From NCBI RefSeq assembly GCF_001426375.1, contig NZ_LMEO01000005.1, positions 81,646-145,645 of the forward strand: a stretch of DNA of 64,000 nucleotides, read 5' to 3'. The notes below the pieces were generated by a model. That model was given only the letters and a program-made list of their open reading frames with translations, was not told where the DNA came from and did no database searches. The translations under genes and the position numbers were made by a program. The stretch's first letter is position 1. Each line of letters opens with the position of its first letter. Below, in pieces: positions 25,472 through 34,591 of the stretch. Origin of the DNA: Paenibacillus sp. Root444D2 (GTDB lineage Bacteria; Bacillota; Bacilli; Paenibacillales; NBRC-103111).

Positions 25472-26845
25472 TTATTTCCCTTTGCTCACCCAGAACGTGA
25501 TGCGGTCGCCATTTTTGACGACAGTGCCGGGAGTTAGGTCTTGCTTAAACACGATTCCCTTAACCGCGGCAACATTCGATTCCAGGAAAAACTGGTATCG
25601 AAGCCCGGAGGCAATTGCCATCTTCTCGGCATCCTCCCTTGTATAAGTGACCAAATCAGGAACGACGCCCGCCTTGGCTTGTACTTCGTCATTGACTGCC
25701 GGCTGAACTTCGGCGTCAATAGGCGTTCGCGTCGGCGCACCTGTTTGAGCCGGCATCCCGGATGCCGATGCTGCAGGCTTAGAAGCCTCGGTACGATTCA
25801 TTGATGTCTTTATAGAAGCGGGCGTCGGAATTGTCTGCGGCTTAGGGTGCGGACTCAGTGACAGCCAGAGCAGTAGAACGAATACTCCGAAGACGGCCGT
25901 AGAAAGCAGATGCCACTTGCGCAGCTGAATCGATTCGCGGAACAGCTCGCTGAGTTTCGCAATTTTGCGGTCAGTAGCCTTAATTATGCGCGCCTGAAGC
26001 TCCCTGGGCTCATGCCCCTCTGCCTTTTGCTTCTCAGCCCTCCGCACCCCGGTTTTAGGCGCTACAAACTCATGTACGGTGGTTTTCCGCTTCCGTCCGT
26101 TTGATGACTTCATATCTTTAGCCGGTAATGCCGATGTAAGAAGTTGCGTCTTCCTCTCGTTTTTGATACCGAGTATTACTTCCAGTTCCTGTTGAAAATC
26201 AGCAAGCGTACATGTCCCTTCATACGCCTTGCAGGCCAAATCTACGGCACGTTCCCGAGTTTCATCCGAGAAATCCGTAAACGACCGATTCAGATCGAAT
26301 GCGTATGCACGAATAGAGGATGTCGGAATATCCGTTTTGGCACACAGCTGGTACAGAAGCAAAGCCAGCCCCGGCACACCGCGTCGTCCGTTCTTCCCTT
26401 CCGTCCAATAATTCATGATCCGCAACCGGCCATTATCTTCAAGCCATAAATTTTCCGCGTCAACCGAACATTCAGGCAGTCGATTGAGGCGAGTTTCTCG
26501 AATGCCCTTGGCCAGCTCGTACACATACGTAAGCGCCTTGTGACCCGTAATCTCCAAGACACTCAGTCGATCAGACAAAGGACTTCCCGTTAACGCTTGA
26601 ACAATAGCGAACAACGTTCCGTCTTCTGAACCTGCGTCGAGAATATGCATGAAGTGCTCGTCGGACAACTGGGATGCTTTTCTCATCCATCCTAAGGTTT
26701 CCTGATGCGCTGATTCGTCTGTCTCTTGGCAAGTATATAGAAGAACATCGCGTTTGAAGGTCAGATCCATCCCTCTTATCCACAACCCGTTCGCCATCCT
26801 CTTGAGCGGTTGATTGAGCGTATAGCGGTTTCCGATGATAACCAT
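25472..26845 (-). CDS. Membrane pseudokinase with C-terminal extracellular PASTA domain
   Basis: 457 residues. Residues 1-225 resemble a Ser/Thr protein kinase fold (starting GNRYTL, family-like ...CSVDAENLWLEDNGRLRI near 127-143), but no Gly-rich loop, no VAIK lysine (DVLLYT instead), no HRD aspartate and no DFG (NYW) remain, so catalysis is unlikely. A basic linker leads to one transmembrane helix at 311-330, a Thr/Pro/Ala-rich spacer, and a PASTA domain at about 392-457 (VVPDLVTYTREDAEKMAIAS). PASTA domains bind muropeptides or lipid II, so it may sense cell-wall state and act by protein interaction. Stand-alone gene. Confidence 0.8.
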   Translation of the reverse strand: MVIIGNRYTLNQPLKRMANGLWIRGMDLTFKRDVLLYTCQETDESAHQETLGWMRKASQLSDEHFMHILDAGSEDGTLFAIVQALTGSPLSDRLSVLEITGHKALTYVYELAKGIRETRLNRLPECSVDAENLWLEDNGRLRIMNYWTEGKNGRRGVPGLALLLYQLCAKTDIPTSSIRAYAFDLNRSFTDFSDETRERAVDLACKAYEGTCTLADFQQELEVILGIKNERKTQLLTSALPAKDMKSSNGRKRKTTVHEFVAPKTGVRRAEKQKAEGHEPRELQARIIKATDRKIAKLSELFRESIQLRKWHLLSTAVFGVFVLLLWLSLSPHPKPQTIPTPASIKTSMNRTEASKPAASASGMPAQTGAPTRTPIDAEVQPAVNDEVQAKAGVVPDLVTYTREDAEKMAIASGLRYQFFLESNVAAVKGIVFKQDLTPGTVVKNGDRITFWVSKGK

Positions 26846-27035
26846 TGGCGTACCCCCCTTATACGCATAGTTATTCGCTTATCATCTATATTTTACGTCA
26901 CTACTGGTTGTAATTCCCAAAATCGTTAGTGATTAATAACCCCTTCGTGCACGTATTAACATTCCCCTTCTTGGAAATATATAGTTCATGAATCTTTTTT
27001 TCATTTAGGTGATATTTTTGAAATGAGGTAGCCAA

Positions 27036-27518
27036 ATGTTTAATCAAGTTATTCAATGGTTTGTTTTTGTTGTTTCTTTAATTATTTTACTCATAATCTT
27101 AAAGAAATCACTTATCAGAGATTCTTTAATCGTATATCTAATTACCGTTTTTTTTAGCAGTTTTATTCCCGTAATTCTAATTGAACAGCATTATTATGAA
27201 CATCCCGTCCGATTTCTCAGTCAATACTTCTCATCAGCGGTTTTGTTCGATTATCTTGCATTTCCAACGTTAAATGTTCTTTTCAACCTAACAACGAAAC
27301 AATCGAAGCTTGTCGGGGTATTGGCACAGGCTGTTTTGTATAGTGCTCTAATGACAACAGTGGAGTTCATTTTAGAAAGATATACCGAATTAATTAAGTA
27401 CTATACTTGGACCTGGATGCACTCTTTTGTAACCTTAATTGCATTTTTTTTGATCGTGAGACTGTTAATCTCCCTTATCCGAACAGCGGACGAAAGAGAA
27501 AGAAGTAGAGTGGGTTGA
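27036..27518 (+). CDS. CBO0543-like membrane protein
   Basis: 160-residue membrane protein with about five hydrophobic segments and the motif YYTWTWMHSFVTLIAFFLIV near 122-141, similar to the CBO0543 family common in spore-forming Bacillota. Function unknown. Preceded by GAAATGAGGTAG; no operon partner. Confidence 0.6.
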   Translation: MFNQVIQWFVFVVSLIILLIILKKSLIRDSLIVYLITVFFSSFIPVILIEQHYYEHPVRFLSQYFSSAVLFDYLAFPTLNVLFNLTTKQSKLVGVLAQAVLYSALMTTVEFILERYTELIKYYTWTWMHSFVTLIAFFLIVRLLISLIRTADERERSRVG

Positions 27519-27718
27519 ATCAGCGGTATATGACAAGTAATATCTAATTCACCAACCATTAATTGATTCACATTTTCAAATTGTATTAAATACCGTATTA
27601 TACTTTACTCATTTATGTTTAAATAACTTCATCTTTTGGTACTTCATCAGCCGTTTAAGTCAACGAGAATGTTTTGCATCTACTCCGTTATTAAGGTTGC
27701 TCACATCCCTACATGGAG

Positions 27719-28963
27719 TCACCCAGTATGAACATCTAAATGATCAACCAATGTTTTGGCTTTCCTACGCATTAACATGATCATCAAAACGATGCTTACG
27801 ATGGAAGATATGATGATCAAGATGAAAGGCAGCCTGGGATCGATGGTATACGTCCACCCCCCGATTATGCCAGATGGAGAGATGCATAGTAAGACAAGAA
27901 CTTGCAGAATCGAAAACATTTTGGCACGTTGTTCGTCATCGATGGAATTTGCTACAACCGCCTCCAGATAGGGACTTGAAATAATACTGCCTGCAGCGGC
28001 AAGCATTGTACTGATTATCACCAGAGTAATTTGCCCCGGGGCAACGGCAATTAATATAATTTTTGACACGATTGCAAGTGAAAATCCCCATATCATGTAA
28101 CCTTGTGCCTTATTCTCTTTTAAGCGCGGAACAACGAGGAACATTAATGCGAGCATTGCTAAGGAAGATACCGCTGGAAATATTGAAATGAGTGCGTCGC
28201 TAATATTCAAAGCTTCAACAAGATAAATCGAGAGATATGTATTTTGCAAAGTCACTTGAAAATTAAAGGAAATGTACACACCAAAGACAATCATCAACGC
28301 CCGGTTTGACAGGATGGTCTTAACTGTATCGATATAAGCTTGAAAGGTGTCCTTCAGATTATAAGATGCGCTCTCTTTTCTTTTTCGGATTCCAATCTCC
28401 GTCTCATTAGTGGCGAAGTTTCGGGCGAAGAACATCACCGTTAAGCTAACGCAGAAAATGGCGTACATCATGCGCATTGCAGGGATAAGTGTGAAATGAT
28501 TAACCAGCAGTCCACCTAGCGGAGCGAACAATCCCCCGATCACCCCGATGAGTTGCAGAATTCTAAATACATTAGATCGATCATTTTGAGCGGTATCTTC
28601 CACCAACAAACAGTACCATGCTGTATTGGGTACCCTAAGGAAACTGTTAAATACCGCGGCAATCAGAAAATACCAGAAATTTTGCGATACAGCCCAGATA
28701 AGTGCGGCGGCACTCCAACTTACAAGATCGTAATAGAGAAGCGCCCGACGCCTACCCATCCGGTCCGTAAGGTATCCACTGATGAAAGAAGTAAAGATCT
28801 GCATAATCAGTCCCACCGAAGTAATTAAACCGATTTGTCTCTCACTGACTCCCAATTGAAACATATATACTGTCGCATACGTTGTAAGCATACTGTACGG
28901 TAAAATAAACATCGGTTCATATATTAAGCAGCCTCTAGCGTTCCCTTGGATTTTCTTAAACAT
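27719..28963 (-). CDS. MFS transporter
   Basis: Twelve-helix major facilitator, 414 residues from the ATG at 28963, chosen for the AGGAGG six nt upstream (frame extends to 28981). The motif-A loop GYLTDRMGRRRALLYYD lies near residue 70. Substrate unclear; the subgroup is often annotated as a drug or sugar efflux permease. The gene stands alone between intergenic regions. Confidence 0.9.
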   Translation of the reverse strand: MFKKIQGNARGCLIYEPMFILPYSMLTTYATVYMFQLGVSERQIGLITSVGLIMQIFTSFISGYLTDRMGRRRALLYYDLVSWSAAALIWAVSQNFWYFLIAAVFNSFLRVPNTAWYCLLVEDTAQNDRSNVFRILQLIGVIGGLFAPLGGLLVNHFTLIPAMRMMYAIFCVSLTVMFFARNFATNETEIGIRKRKESASYNLKDTFQAYIDTVKTILSNRALMIVFGVYISFNFQVTLQNTYLSIYLVEALNISDALISIFPAVSSLAMLALMFLVVPRLKENKAQGYMIWGFSLAIVSKIILIAVAPGQITLVIISTMLAAAGSIISSPYLEAVVANSIDDEQRAKMFSILQVLVLLCISPSGIIGGWTYTIDPRLPFILIIISSIVSIVLMIMLMRRKAKTLVDHLDVHTG

Positions 28964-29144
28964 ACGAATCCTCCTAAACATTGCCTAAAATAGACGCTAT
29001 GTATAAACTACAGAATGAGATATTCCATCACGAACAAATTCATAGGCTTTCTTCCGTTTCTACCAAATAATCTAGGAAATTCGATTCAGTTATTAAAATC
29101 ATCCCTTATCACCTTCTTCTCTACACTTATGAAGCCACATGAAC

Positions 29145-29402
29145 TCAATCCATTGTTAATTTCATTTTCCTTCCTCCGGTAATTTCGAAATTATTATTTT
29201 CGTAAAACGATACAGCTCTATCGAACTCTGGAAGAGCATATAGAGAGTAACTTTCACACAAAGATAAAAAGCCAATAGTTTGCTCGTTAATTTCATCAAT
29301 TGCCTTAAATACTTTATAAATTCCTGACTCCAGATAATGTTTACATCTATCCATTGTACCTGAGACAATAAATAAATCTGGTGAGTTATTATTATTATAC
29401 AA
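29145..29402 (-). pseudogene. Remnant of a GNAT acetyltransferase
   Basis: The reading frame keeps FLSLCESYSLYA (core strand) joined directly to LPEFDRAVSFYENNNFEITG and GRKMKLTMD, which is the C-terminal end of GNAT enzymes. The acetyl-CoA pyrophosphate-binding loop (R/Q-x-x-G-x-G/A), which should lie between the two, is missing, so an internal deletion has removed the active core. Not expected to be functional. Confidence 0.6.
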
Positions 29403-29524
29403 TCACTTCCAGCATTCCCACAAAAATAATAAACGTTCACCCAATAGAGTGAACGCTACTAATTATGATACAAAATAAATGACGAATGTTTCGCTCCAAC
29501 TTGATTTCACTAAAAGTATCTCAA

Positions 29525-29917
29525 CTATTTTTGCAAAGAAAACAATTTGCGCACTTGCTCATTCCTCAACCAAAGGCCTCCCCAAACCAACACTGCAAGA
29601 TAACAGGGAAAAAGGATCGTAGAAAAAAGTGGGGCATCTAGTCGAACCTGTGTCGCAATCACACCGCCAAAATATCCGGTCAACATTATTGCACCTAAGA
29701 TCGTTGTACGAGGTAATGCATATAGAATAGTAGAAAGAAGTCCGAGTATGCCAATCAAAAAAATATGATGTTCCTGGTAACCAAGTGATACGGTAGAATC
29801 AACAACAAACGCAGGTTTAAATAATTTCATGATACTGTCAAGCAGCATAAACAAAATCGCTATTCCGCTCATCACTCTTGCCGTCCATAGTCGGCCTTTA
29901 GAAATTGTTCTTGTCAT
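29525..29917 (-). CDS. DoxX-like family membrane protein
   Basis: 130 residues, four hydrophobic segments, with MSGIAILFMLLDSIMKLFKP and TTILGAIMLTGYFGGVIATQ typical of the DoxX-like (DUF) group. Function unknown; members have been linked to redox or efflux. ATG with AGGAGAGA upstream. Not in an operon. Confidence 0.85.
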   Translation of the reverse strand: MTRTISKGRLWTARVMSGIAILFMLLDSIMKLFKPAFVVDSTVSLGYQEHHIFLIGILGLLSTILYALPRTTILGAIMLTGYFGGVIATQVRLDAPLFSTILFPCYLAVLVWGGLWLRNEQVRKLFSLQK

Positions 29918-30072
29918 CGTCCATCTCTCCTTTTAACTGACTCACTATTGATTACAAAACTATAGAAACACAAAATTGTCCTTCTATGAATACAACGAGT
30001 GAACAATGGTGAAATCGACAAAGGAAGAAAATACTTTTTTTATATTGTTTTTTAGCTTGTGAGGCCGAGAAC

Positions 30073-30543
30073 CTAGTCCCACACCTTTGGACGTTCAATT
30101 CCTGCTGTTCTCATATAATCCAATAGTTGACCAGTGTGAACAGATTCGTGGTAAGCAATTCTCATCAACATATCTCCTAAAGTTCGAACATACCCCACAT
30201 CGCTTCGATTAATCTCTACATTGGATAGATCTTCTTCAGAAAACGATTTAACCGTATTTATAAATTGGTTTCTATATGTTTGAGCAAAAGTTAGCTCATC
30301 TTTAACTGTTGTAAATATCCGCTTTTCAAATGGTGAATCGTAAGAACTCAAGCTTCCTTTATTAAGCAATGCAAGGTGATAATAATGCTCACTGTCCAAA
30401 ACATGACGGATCTTATCTTTAATACTCAAAGCGTTGAGGTCTGGTTTCCATTCTAGACTTTTCTCAGGAATACTTTCCCACACTTTTATACTTCTACGTC
30501 GAACTTCTTCAAAATTCAATAATATTACTTCTATAGCGTTCAT
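30073..30543 (-). CDS. DinB family protein (second)
   Basis: 156-residue four-helix bundle with His candidates in HVLDSEHYYH and HESVHTGQ, the usual DinB metal-ligand places. The ATG at 30543 is chosen because the AGAAAGGA box abuts the alternative ATG at 30552. Not closely related to the DinB protein at 6928. Possible bacillithiol-dependent transferase (family-based inference). Confidence 0.85.
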   Translation of the reverse strand: MNAIEVILLNFEEVRRRSIKVWESIPEKSLEWKPDLNALSIKDKIRHVLDSEHYYHLALLNKGSLSSYDSPFEKRIFTTVKDELTFAQTYRNQFINTVKSFSEEDLSNVEINRSDVGYVRTLGDMLMRIAYHESVHTGQLLDYMRTAGIERPKVWD

Positions 30544-30637
30544 GAGTATCATTCCTTTCTGATTTCAGTGACTTTTATCATTCTATCAGAACGTACGTTC
30601 TAAATATAGTCCCTTTTTGGTACTTGCCCACTAAATA

Positions 30638-31435
30638 CTAAAAAATAGTCGGTACCATTCCCCCATCCATACGGATTGGAGAACCTTTAAATGCGGATGC
30701 ATAAGGACTACATACAAATGCAGTTAGTCTACCTATTTCAATAGGCTTGATAAATCGCTGTATTTCAGATTGAGGCAGGTTTGTAGTCATAAATTCTTTC
30801 TCTTTTTCTGAAAAAGTCATATCTTCATTAGGGTACATACCCGCAATTATTTGATGCACATTTTCAGAAAGTGTTGGTCCAGGCATGATCGTATTGACTG
30901 TAACTTCTGTTCCTATTGTTAATTTAGATAAGCTTTTTGACAAAGATAATAGCATTGATTTTGTCATACAATACTGAGGCATTAGTCCTGAAGGCATAAT
31001 TGCTTCTTCACTCGCAATAAAGATAATGCGGCCATAATCATTTTTCAACATTTTAGGTAAATAAAATTTAGATAATCCATTTGCAGAAAGAACATTAGTA
31101 CGGAAGTATTTTTCCCATACTTCATCGTCAACGTCATCATATTGCTTAATTTCATAAATACCCATATTGTTAACTAAAATATCAATATTGGGGTATTTAT
31201 CAAATAAAGCTTCTCTTTGCCCAATATCCACAATATCGGCTGTTGCATTTTGAGGAGAAGTAGCCGGGAAATCTGACTTCATTTCATTTACAGTTCGTTC
31301 CACCTCTTCATAATTTCGTCCATTAATTAGTACATGAACACCTTCTTTGGCAAGTTCAATGGCAATTGCTTTACCTATCCCTTTCGTTGATCCTGTAACT
31401 AAGGCTGTTTTATTGTTTAATCCCATATCCATCAT
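30638..31435 (-). CDS. SDR family oxidoreductase
   Basis: 265 residues with TGSTKGIG cofactor motif near 15-22, NNMG, Ser in FIASEEA and a complete YCMTK catalytic pair. Long insert (MYPNEDMTFSEKEKEFM) before the C-terminal GSPIRMDGG. It starts 18 bp after the truncated AraC gene and probably shares its transcript. AT-rich codons contrast with the GC-rich AraC gene in front. Confidence 0.92.
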   Translation of the reverse strand: MMDMGLNNKTALVTGSTKGIGKAIAIELAKEGVHVLINGRNYEEVERTVNEMKSDFPATSPQNATADIVDIGQREALFDKYPNIDILVNNMGIYEIKQYDDVDDEVWEKYFRTNVLSANGLSKFYLPKMLKNDYGRIIFIASEEAIMPSGLMPQYCMTKSMLLSLSKSLSKLTIGTEVTVNTIMPGPTLSENVHQIIAGMYPNEDMTFSEKEKEFMTTNLPQSEIQRFIKPIEIGRLTAFVCSPYASAFKGSPIRMDGGMVPTIF

Positions 31436-31452
31436 AAATTTCTCCTTTTAAT

Positions 31453-32358
31453 TTAAACTTCTTTAATATCGAGCGAGGGGTCTGCCAGGTACTCTCGTGC
31501 TTGCTCATGTCTAGCTTGTGTCAACAGATGCTTGAAGCTCGTGTTTTCGTCAGTAAGCCGGCGCTGCAAGGTACGATCGCTCATACTGAGCTCCTTTGCG
31601 ACAGCCTGAATGTCGGGGCGCCCTCCTGTGAGGCTGCGTTTCATGATCCATTTGACCATCTCGGGTAATGAGCGGCTGCGCTGCTGTTCATCGAGCGATC
31701 GGTCCAGAACGGGAGTCAGGATCTCCAGCAACTCTTCATTGTACGAGACAAAGGGGCGGTCCAAATCGCTTCGATGTAGCGTCAACCGGTTACAATTTGC
31801 ACCAATCCGGACACGGCATCCGAAATAAGCTTCAAGGGCTTGTACATCTCCCATTGCGTGCGAAAATTCGACGAACCGCGCCGTCAAAGGTTGACCTGTG
31901 CCCCGGCGGCCAAGCTCCAGAAGAAATGCCAGCGTGATACCAACAAGCAACGACGGAACGGGTTGCTCAGTATTCAGCCATTCCAGTTCGATTATACAGT
32001 GCTCTCCCTCCTCGGTAATACGTAAGCTTTCGGGGGGACACAGTTGTTTATACCGAGCCATTCGGTTTATAGCGTCGCGGTAGTCACGAGCGTGGTAAGT
32101 CGCTAAGACGGTCGGTGGGTACTTCGCTGTTTCAAAGACGGTCGCAAGCTTGATGATTCCTTTGGCAGTATCACCAATGAGATCGGAATAAGCCTGCCAG
32201 ATCGCGAAATATTGGGCAGTGGTGACTACTGGTTCAGTAATAATGGTGAGCGGCAGTCGTGCTTTGCGAGCTACGTCGTGGGCGGCAATCCCTATTTGAC
32301 GCAATCCTGCCCAAAATCCTGGCGGGATTTTAATACGGTCAGATGTATGAGACTTCAT
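31453..32358 (-). pseudogene. AraC family regulator, C-terminally truncated
   Basis: 301 residues with the N-terminal effector domain of the OruR/ArgR-like AraC group (HARDYRDAINRMARYKQLCP) and the first HTH (AVAKELSMSDRTLQRRLTDE). The frame stops at YLADPSLDIKEV, where family members continue with AFLLGY and a second HTH, about 30-40 residues. The stop merges with AT-rich sequence carrying the RBS of the next gene. DNA binding by AraC proteins usually needs both helices, so the product is probably defective. GC content is visibly higher than in neighbours. Confidence 0.75.
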
Positions 32359-32537
32359 ACATACAGGCCTCCTTTAGCTACTTACATATTCATATATTCT
32401 CCATTAGCTCAACAAAATTCGTTAATGTACATGTTTTCGATACTTTGCCTTTTCATAACCGCAATAAATGTGAATGTATAATAGTTCCTTCCACTCCACA
32501 TTATAAGAGTACACCAAAAAAAGGAGTGATTTTTTCC

Positions 32538-32747
32538 ATGGCAAACAATAACACATTAGTTGTTCCTCAAGCAAGAGCGGCTTTAAATCAAATGAAATTT
32601 GAAGTAGCTCAACAATTAGGAATACCTCTACAACCAGATGGTTACAATGGAAATCTCGCTACACGCGACGCAGGCTCTATCGGTGGCGGTATTACAAAAA
32701 GATTGGTACAAATGGCTGAACAACAACTGCAAGGCTTTCAACGTTAA
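32538..32747 (+). CDS. Small acid-soluble spore protein, alpha/beta type
   Basis: 69-residue DNA-protecting spore protein. MKFEVAQQLGI carries the GPR protease cleavage region (E-V-A), and GNLATRDAGSIGGGITKRL is the conserved DNA-binding part. AAGGAGTGA precedes the ATG. Expressed in the forespore in relatives; no clear sigma-G promoter identified by eye. Direct evidence for a spore former. Confidence 0.96.
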   Translation: MANNNTLVVPQARAALNQMKFEVAQQLGIPLQPDGYNGNLATRDAGSIGGGITKRLVQMAEQQLQGFQR

Positions 32748-32770
32748 TTCTTTGATGTAGGATCAAGTGC

Positions 32771-32821
32771 AAAAAGACTCCAATCACCTATCCTCCTACT
32801 GGTGAATGTAGTCTTTTTTAT
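32771..32821 (+). terminator. Intrinsic terminator of the SASP gene
   Basis: Outer arms AAAAAGACT / AGTCTTTTT plus inner TCACC / GGTGA helix, then a T-run. Confidence 0.85.
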
Positions 32822-32928
32822 GTTGATCAAAATCTATATTATCATCATTACTCTCCAATGAAATCGGGATTAATAACCTAATGTCAATTCGACCACTGAC
32901 TAGTGAGTGCAGCAGGTTTAAGCTTTGA

Positions 32929-33387
32929 TTATTCCCAGTATTCTTTCATAAGGTCTGATACCCAGTATGGTTGCTTGATCTCTCCTTTCGGGGCAAATTC
33001 CTTCATTACAGGCTTCAAGTCCAACACGGGTGTCCCGTTTATTGCATCAAGACCTTTTATGTAAATATTTTTTCCCTCGCGCTTTAAAACCTCTACTGTA
33101 GTTAACCCCAGTTTGTTCGGCCTATTTTTACCCCGCTGTGCAAAAATCCCTACTTTAGGGTACTCTTTATTATTCCGAGGGTGTCTGGCATCGAATTGAA
33201 TATTATCATCTTTCACTTGATTAAAATAGAAAATGACTTCTAGATGGGAAAAATCCTCGATCCCCTTTACGCTTTCTTCGCTAAATTCGCTTGTGAGTTC
33301 AATAGTGGATACAACATTGCCCCAATAATCATCTTCTATTACTTCTCTACTGTTTCTGATATATGCAATGGGTGTAACGCTGAACAT
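32929..33387 (-). CDS. TsaA-like / TrmO family tRNA t6A37 methyltransferase
   Basis: 152-residue protein with the TsaA beta-barrel SAM-binding fold: PIAYIRNSRE at the start, ARHPRNN and GIFAQRGKNRPNKLGLTTVE (around 88-107) and GLDAINGTPVLDLKP. Characterised TrmO enzymes N6-methylate t6A at position 37 of tRNAs. This short form lacks the extra C-terminal region of E. coli TrmO, as is common in Bacillota; the substrate may differ. Confidence 0.85.
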   Translation of the reverse strand: MFSVTPIAYIRNSREVIEDDYWGNVVSTIELTSEFSEESVKGIEDFSHLEVIFYFNQVKDDNIQFDARHPRNNKEYPKVGIFAQRGKNRPNKLGLTTVEVLKREGKNIYIKGLDAINGTPVLDLKPVMKEFAPKGEIKQPYWVSDLMKEYWE

Positions 33388-33510
33388 AAGTTCCCTCCTA
33401 ATATACTGGATAATTTCCTTGTGATTATTAAAGCTTAATAGTTTTATACCTGTAAAACAACTCCAATGTTAATCTTCTTTTTACACTAAGAAATAGATTT
33501 AGAAACAATA

Positions 33511-33533
33511 AACGCCTCGTTTTAAGAGGCGTT
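33511..33533 (-). terminator. Intrinsic terminator of the stalk-domain gene
   Basis: AACGCCTC / GAGGCGTT, 7-nt loop, followed on the minus strand by TATTGTTTCT. Located 13 bp after the stop of the minus-strand gene. Confidence 0.7.
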
Positions 33534-33545
33534 CTTATTTATTGA

Positions 33546-34211
33546 TTACTTATAATATGAGGTTGTTAGTGGTATAAAAACACCTGTTTCTGCTGTATCC
33601 TTGTCGGTTGCATAGAGCACAGTAACTTCATCTAGTCCTGCGATATTAGCTTCTATTACTTTCAAACCATCATTAACCGTTACAGTATCTTGTTTTAATA
33701 ATCTTGAGTTTCTATCTATAATTTTAATATCGACATCAGTTCCAATAGCAGCTACTTGCAAATAAAGGGTTTGGAACTTTTTCTTAGGTTTCAATGTGAA
33801 GTTAGAGTCTGATGTGCCTATCTGTCTAATAACTTCGACATAATCCTTGCTTTTGTATTGTGTTAATTTAGGATCTTTGACAGCTTGATAAAAGACTTGA
33901 TCGGCGTTAATAGGAGTGCCCTCAACTTTTTCACCAAATAATACGCTGCTAGTTGCAGCATCATAATCAACAGCGACATTTAAAGAATTTGCAATGGCTC
34001 TGGCTGGCAAGTATGTGTTTCCGTTAAAGGTAATAGGAGTAACTACATTTCCATCTGCATCTAACAATTGTACCTGTTTCCCATTTACTTTTACTTTTAG
34101 GTCATTGTTTAAATAAGCTTGGATTTCCTCCAAATTTGCACCTGCATAAACACCTGCGCTAGTACTGAGTAGAAGGGAAGCTCCAATAAGAGTTATAATC
34201 GATTTTTTCAA
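33546..34211 (-). CDS. Secreted stalk-domain (copper amine oxidase N-terminal-like) protein
   Basis: 221 residues with a Sec signal peptide (GASLLLSTSAGVYAGA) and a PF07833-type domain at about 30-95: VKVNGKQVQLLDADGN, then NGNTYLPARAIANSLNVAVD. Such domains are abundant in Paenibacillus and attach proteins to or act at the cell surface. The second half (95-221) is of unknown function. Stand-alone gene divergent from the GHL10 gene. Confidence 0.85.
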   Translation of the reverse strand: MKKSIITLIGASLLLSTSAGVYAGANLEEIQAYLNNDLKVKVNGKQVQLLDADGNVVTPITFNGNTYLPARAIANSLNVAVDYDAATSSVLFGEKVEGTPINADQVFYQAVKDPKLTQYKSKDYVEVIRQIGTSDSNFTLKPKKKFQTLYLQVAAIGTDVDIKIIDRNSRLLKQDTVTVNDGLKVIEANIAGLDEVTVLYATDKDTAETGVFIPLTTSYYK

Positions 34212-34591
34212 GTTGGTTTCAATCCTCCTTAATTTTCAACATAATGAAGACACCATTTGATAATACCACAATTTTCCATAAATATGAACGATAGCTTTAG
34301 CTTGCTCATAAAGTTATTTCCTACCACTCATAACTGCCCTCCCACACCCCATTCATCTTGACGTTGCTTCTGGAGATGCCTTCTTTGTGGAAGCCGGATT
34401 AAACTCACCGAAAAAACTTTTGTTTTATAAAATAAAATTTCACATATGTTATTGAATGTTGAAATATTATTTTGTATGCTAAAAGCAGCCGAAATTTTTT
34501 ATAACATTTGCCAAGAGAAAGGAAGAAAGGAGGCCAACGTTTATTCGGCTTTCATGTAAGCGAATACATTCCGAGAAGGAAGTGAATCCCA
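34212..34591. promoter_or_regulatory. 380-bp divergent intergenic region with a likely promoter for the GHL10 gene
   Basis: TTGAAT (34452-34457) and TATGCT (34475-34480) with a 17-bp spacer form a plausible sigma-A promoter on the plus strand, leaving a leader of about 105 nt. AT-rich tract TTTTATAAAATAAAATTT lies just upstream and could serve as an UP element. No gene or riboswitch was recognised here. Confidence 0.45.

Noticed and set aside
31610-32083. Several plus-strand ORFs opposite the AraC gene
   Set aside because: Antisense frames left open by high GC; Arg/Ser-rich and without RBS.
32359-32537. Sigma-G promoter for the SASP gene
   Set aside because: TGAATG and CATTATA are present but about 22 bp apart, too far for a convincing match.
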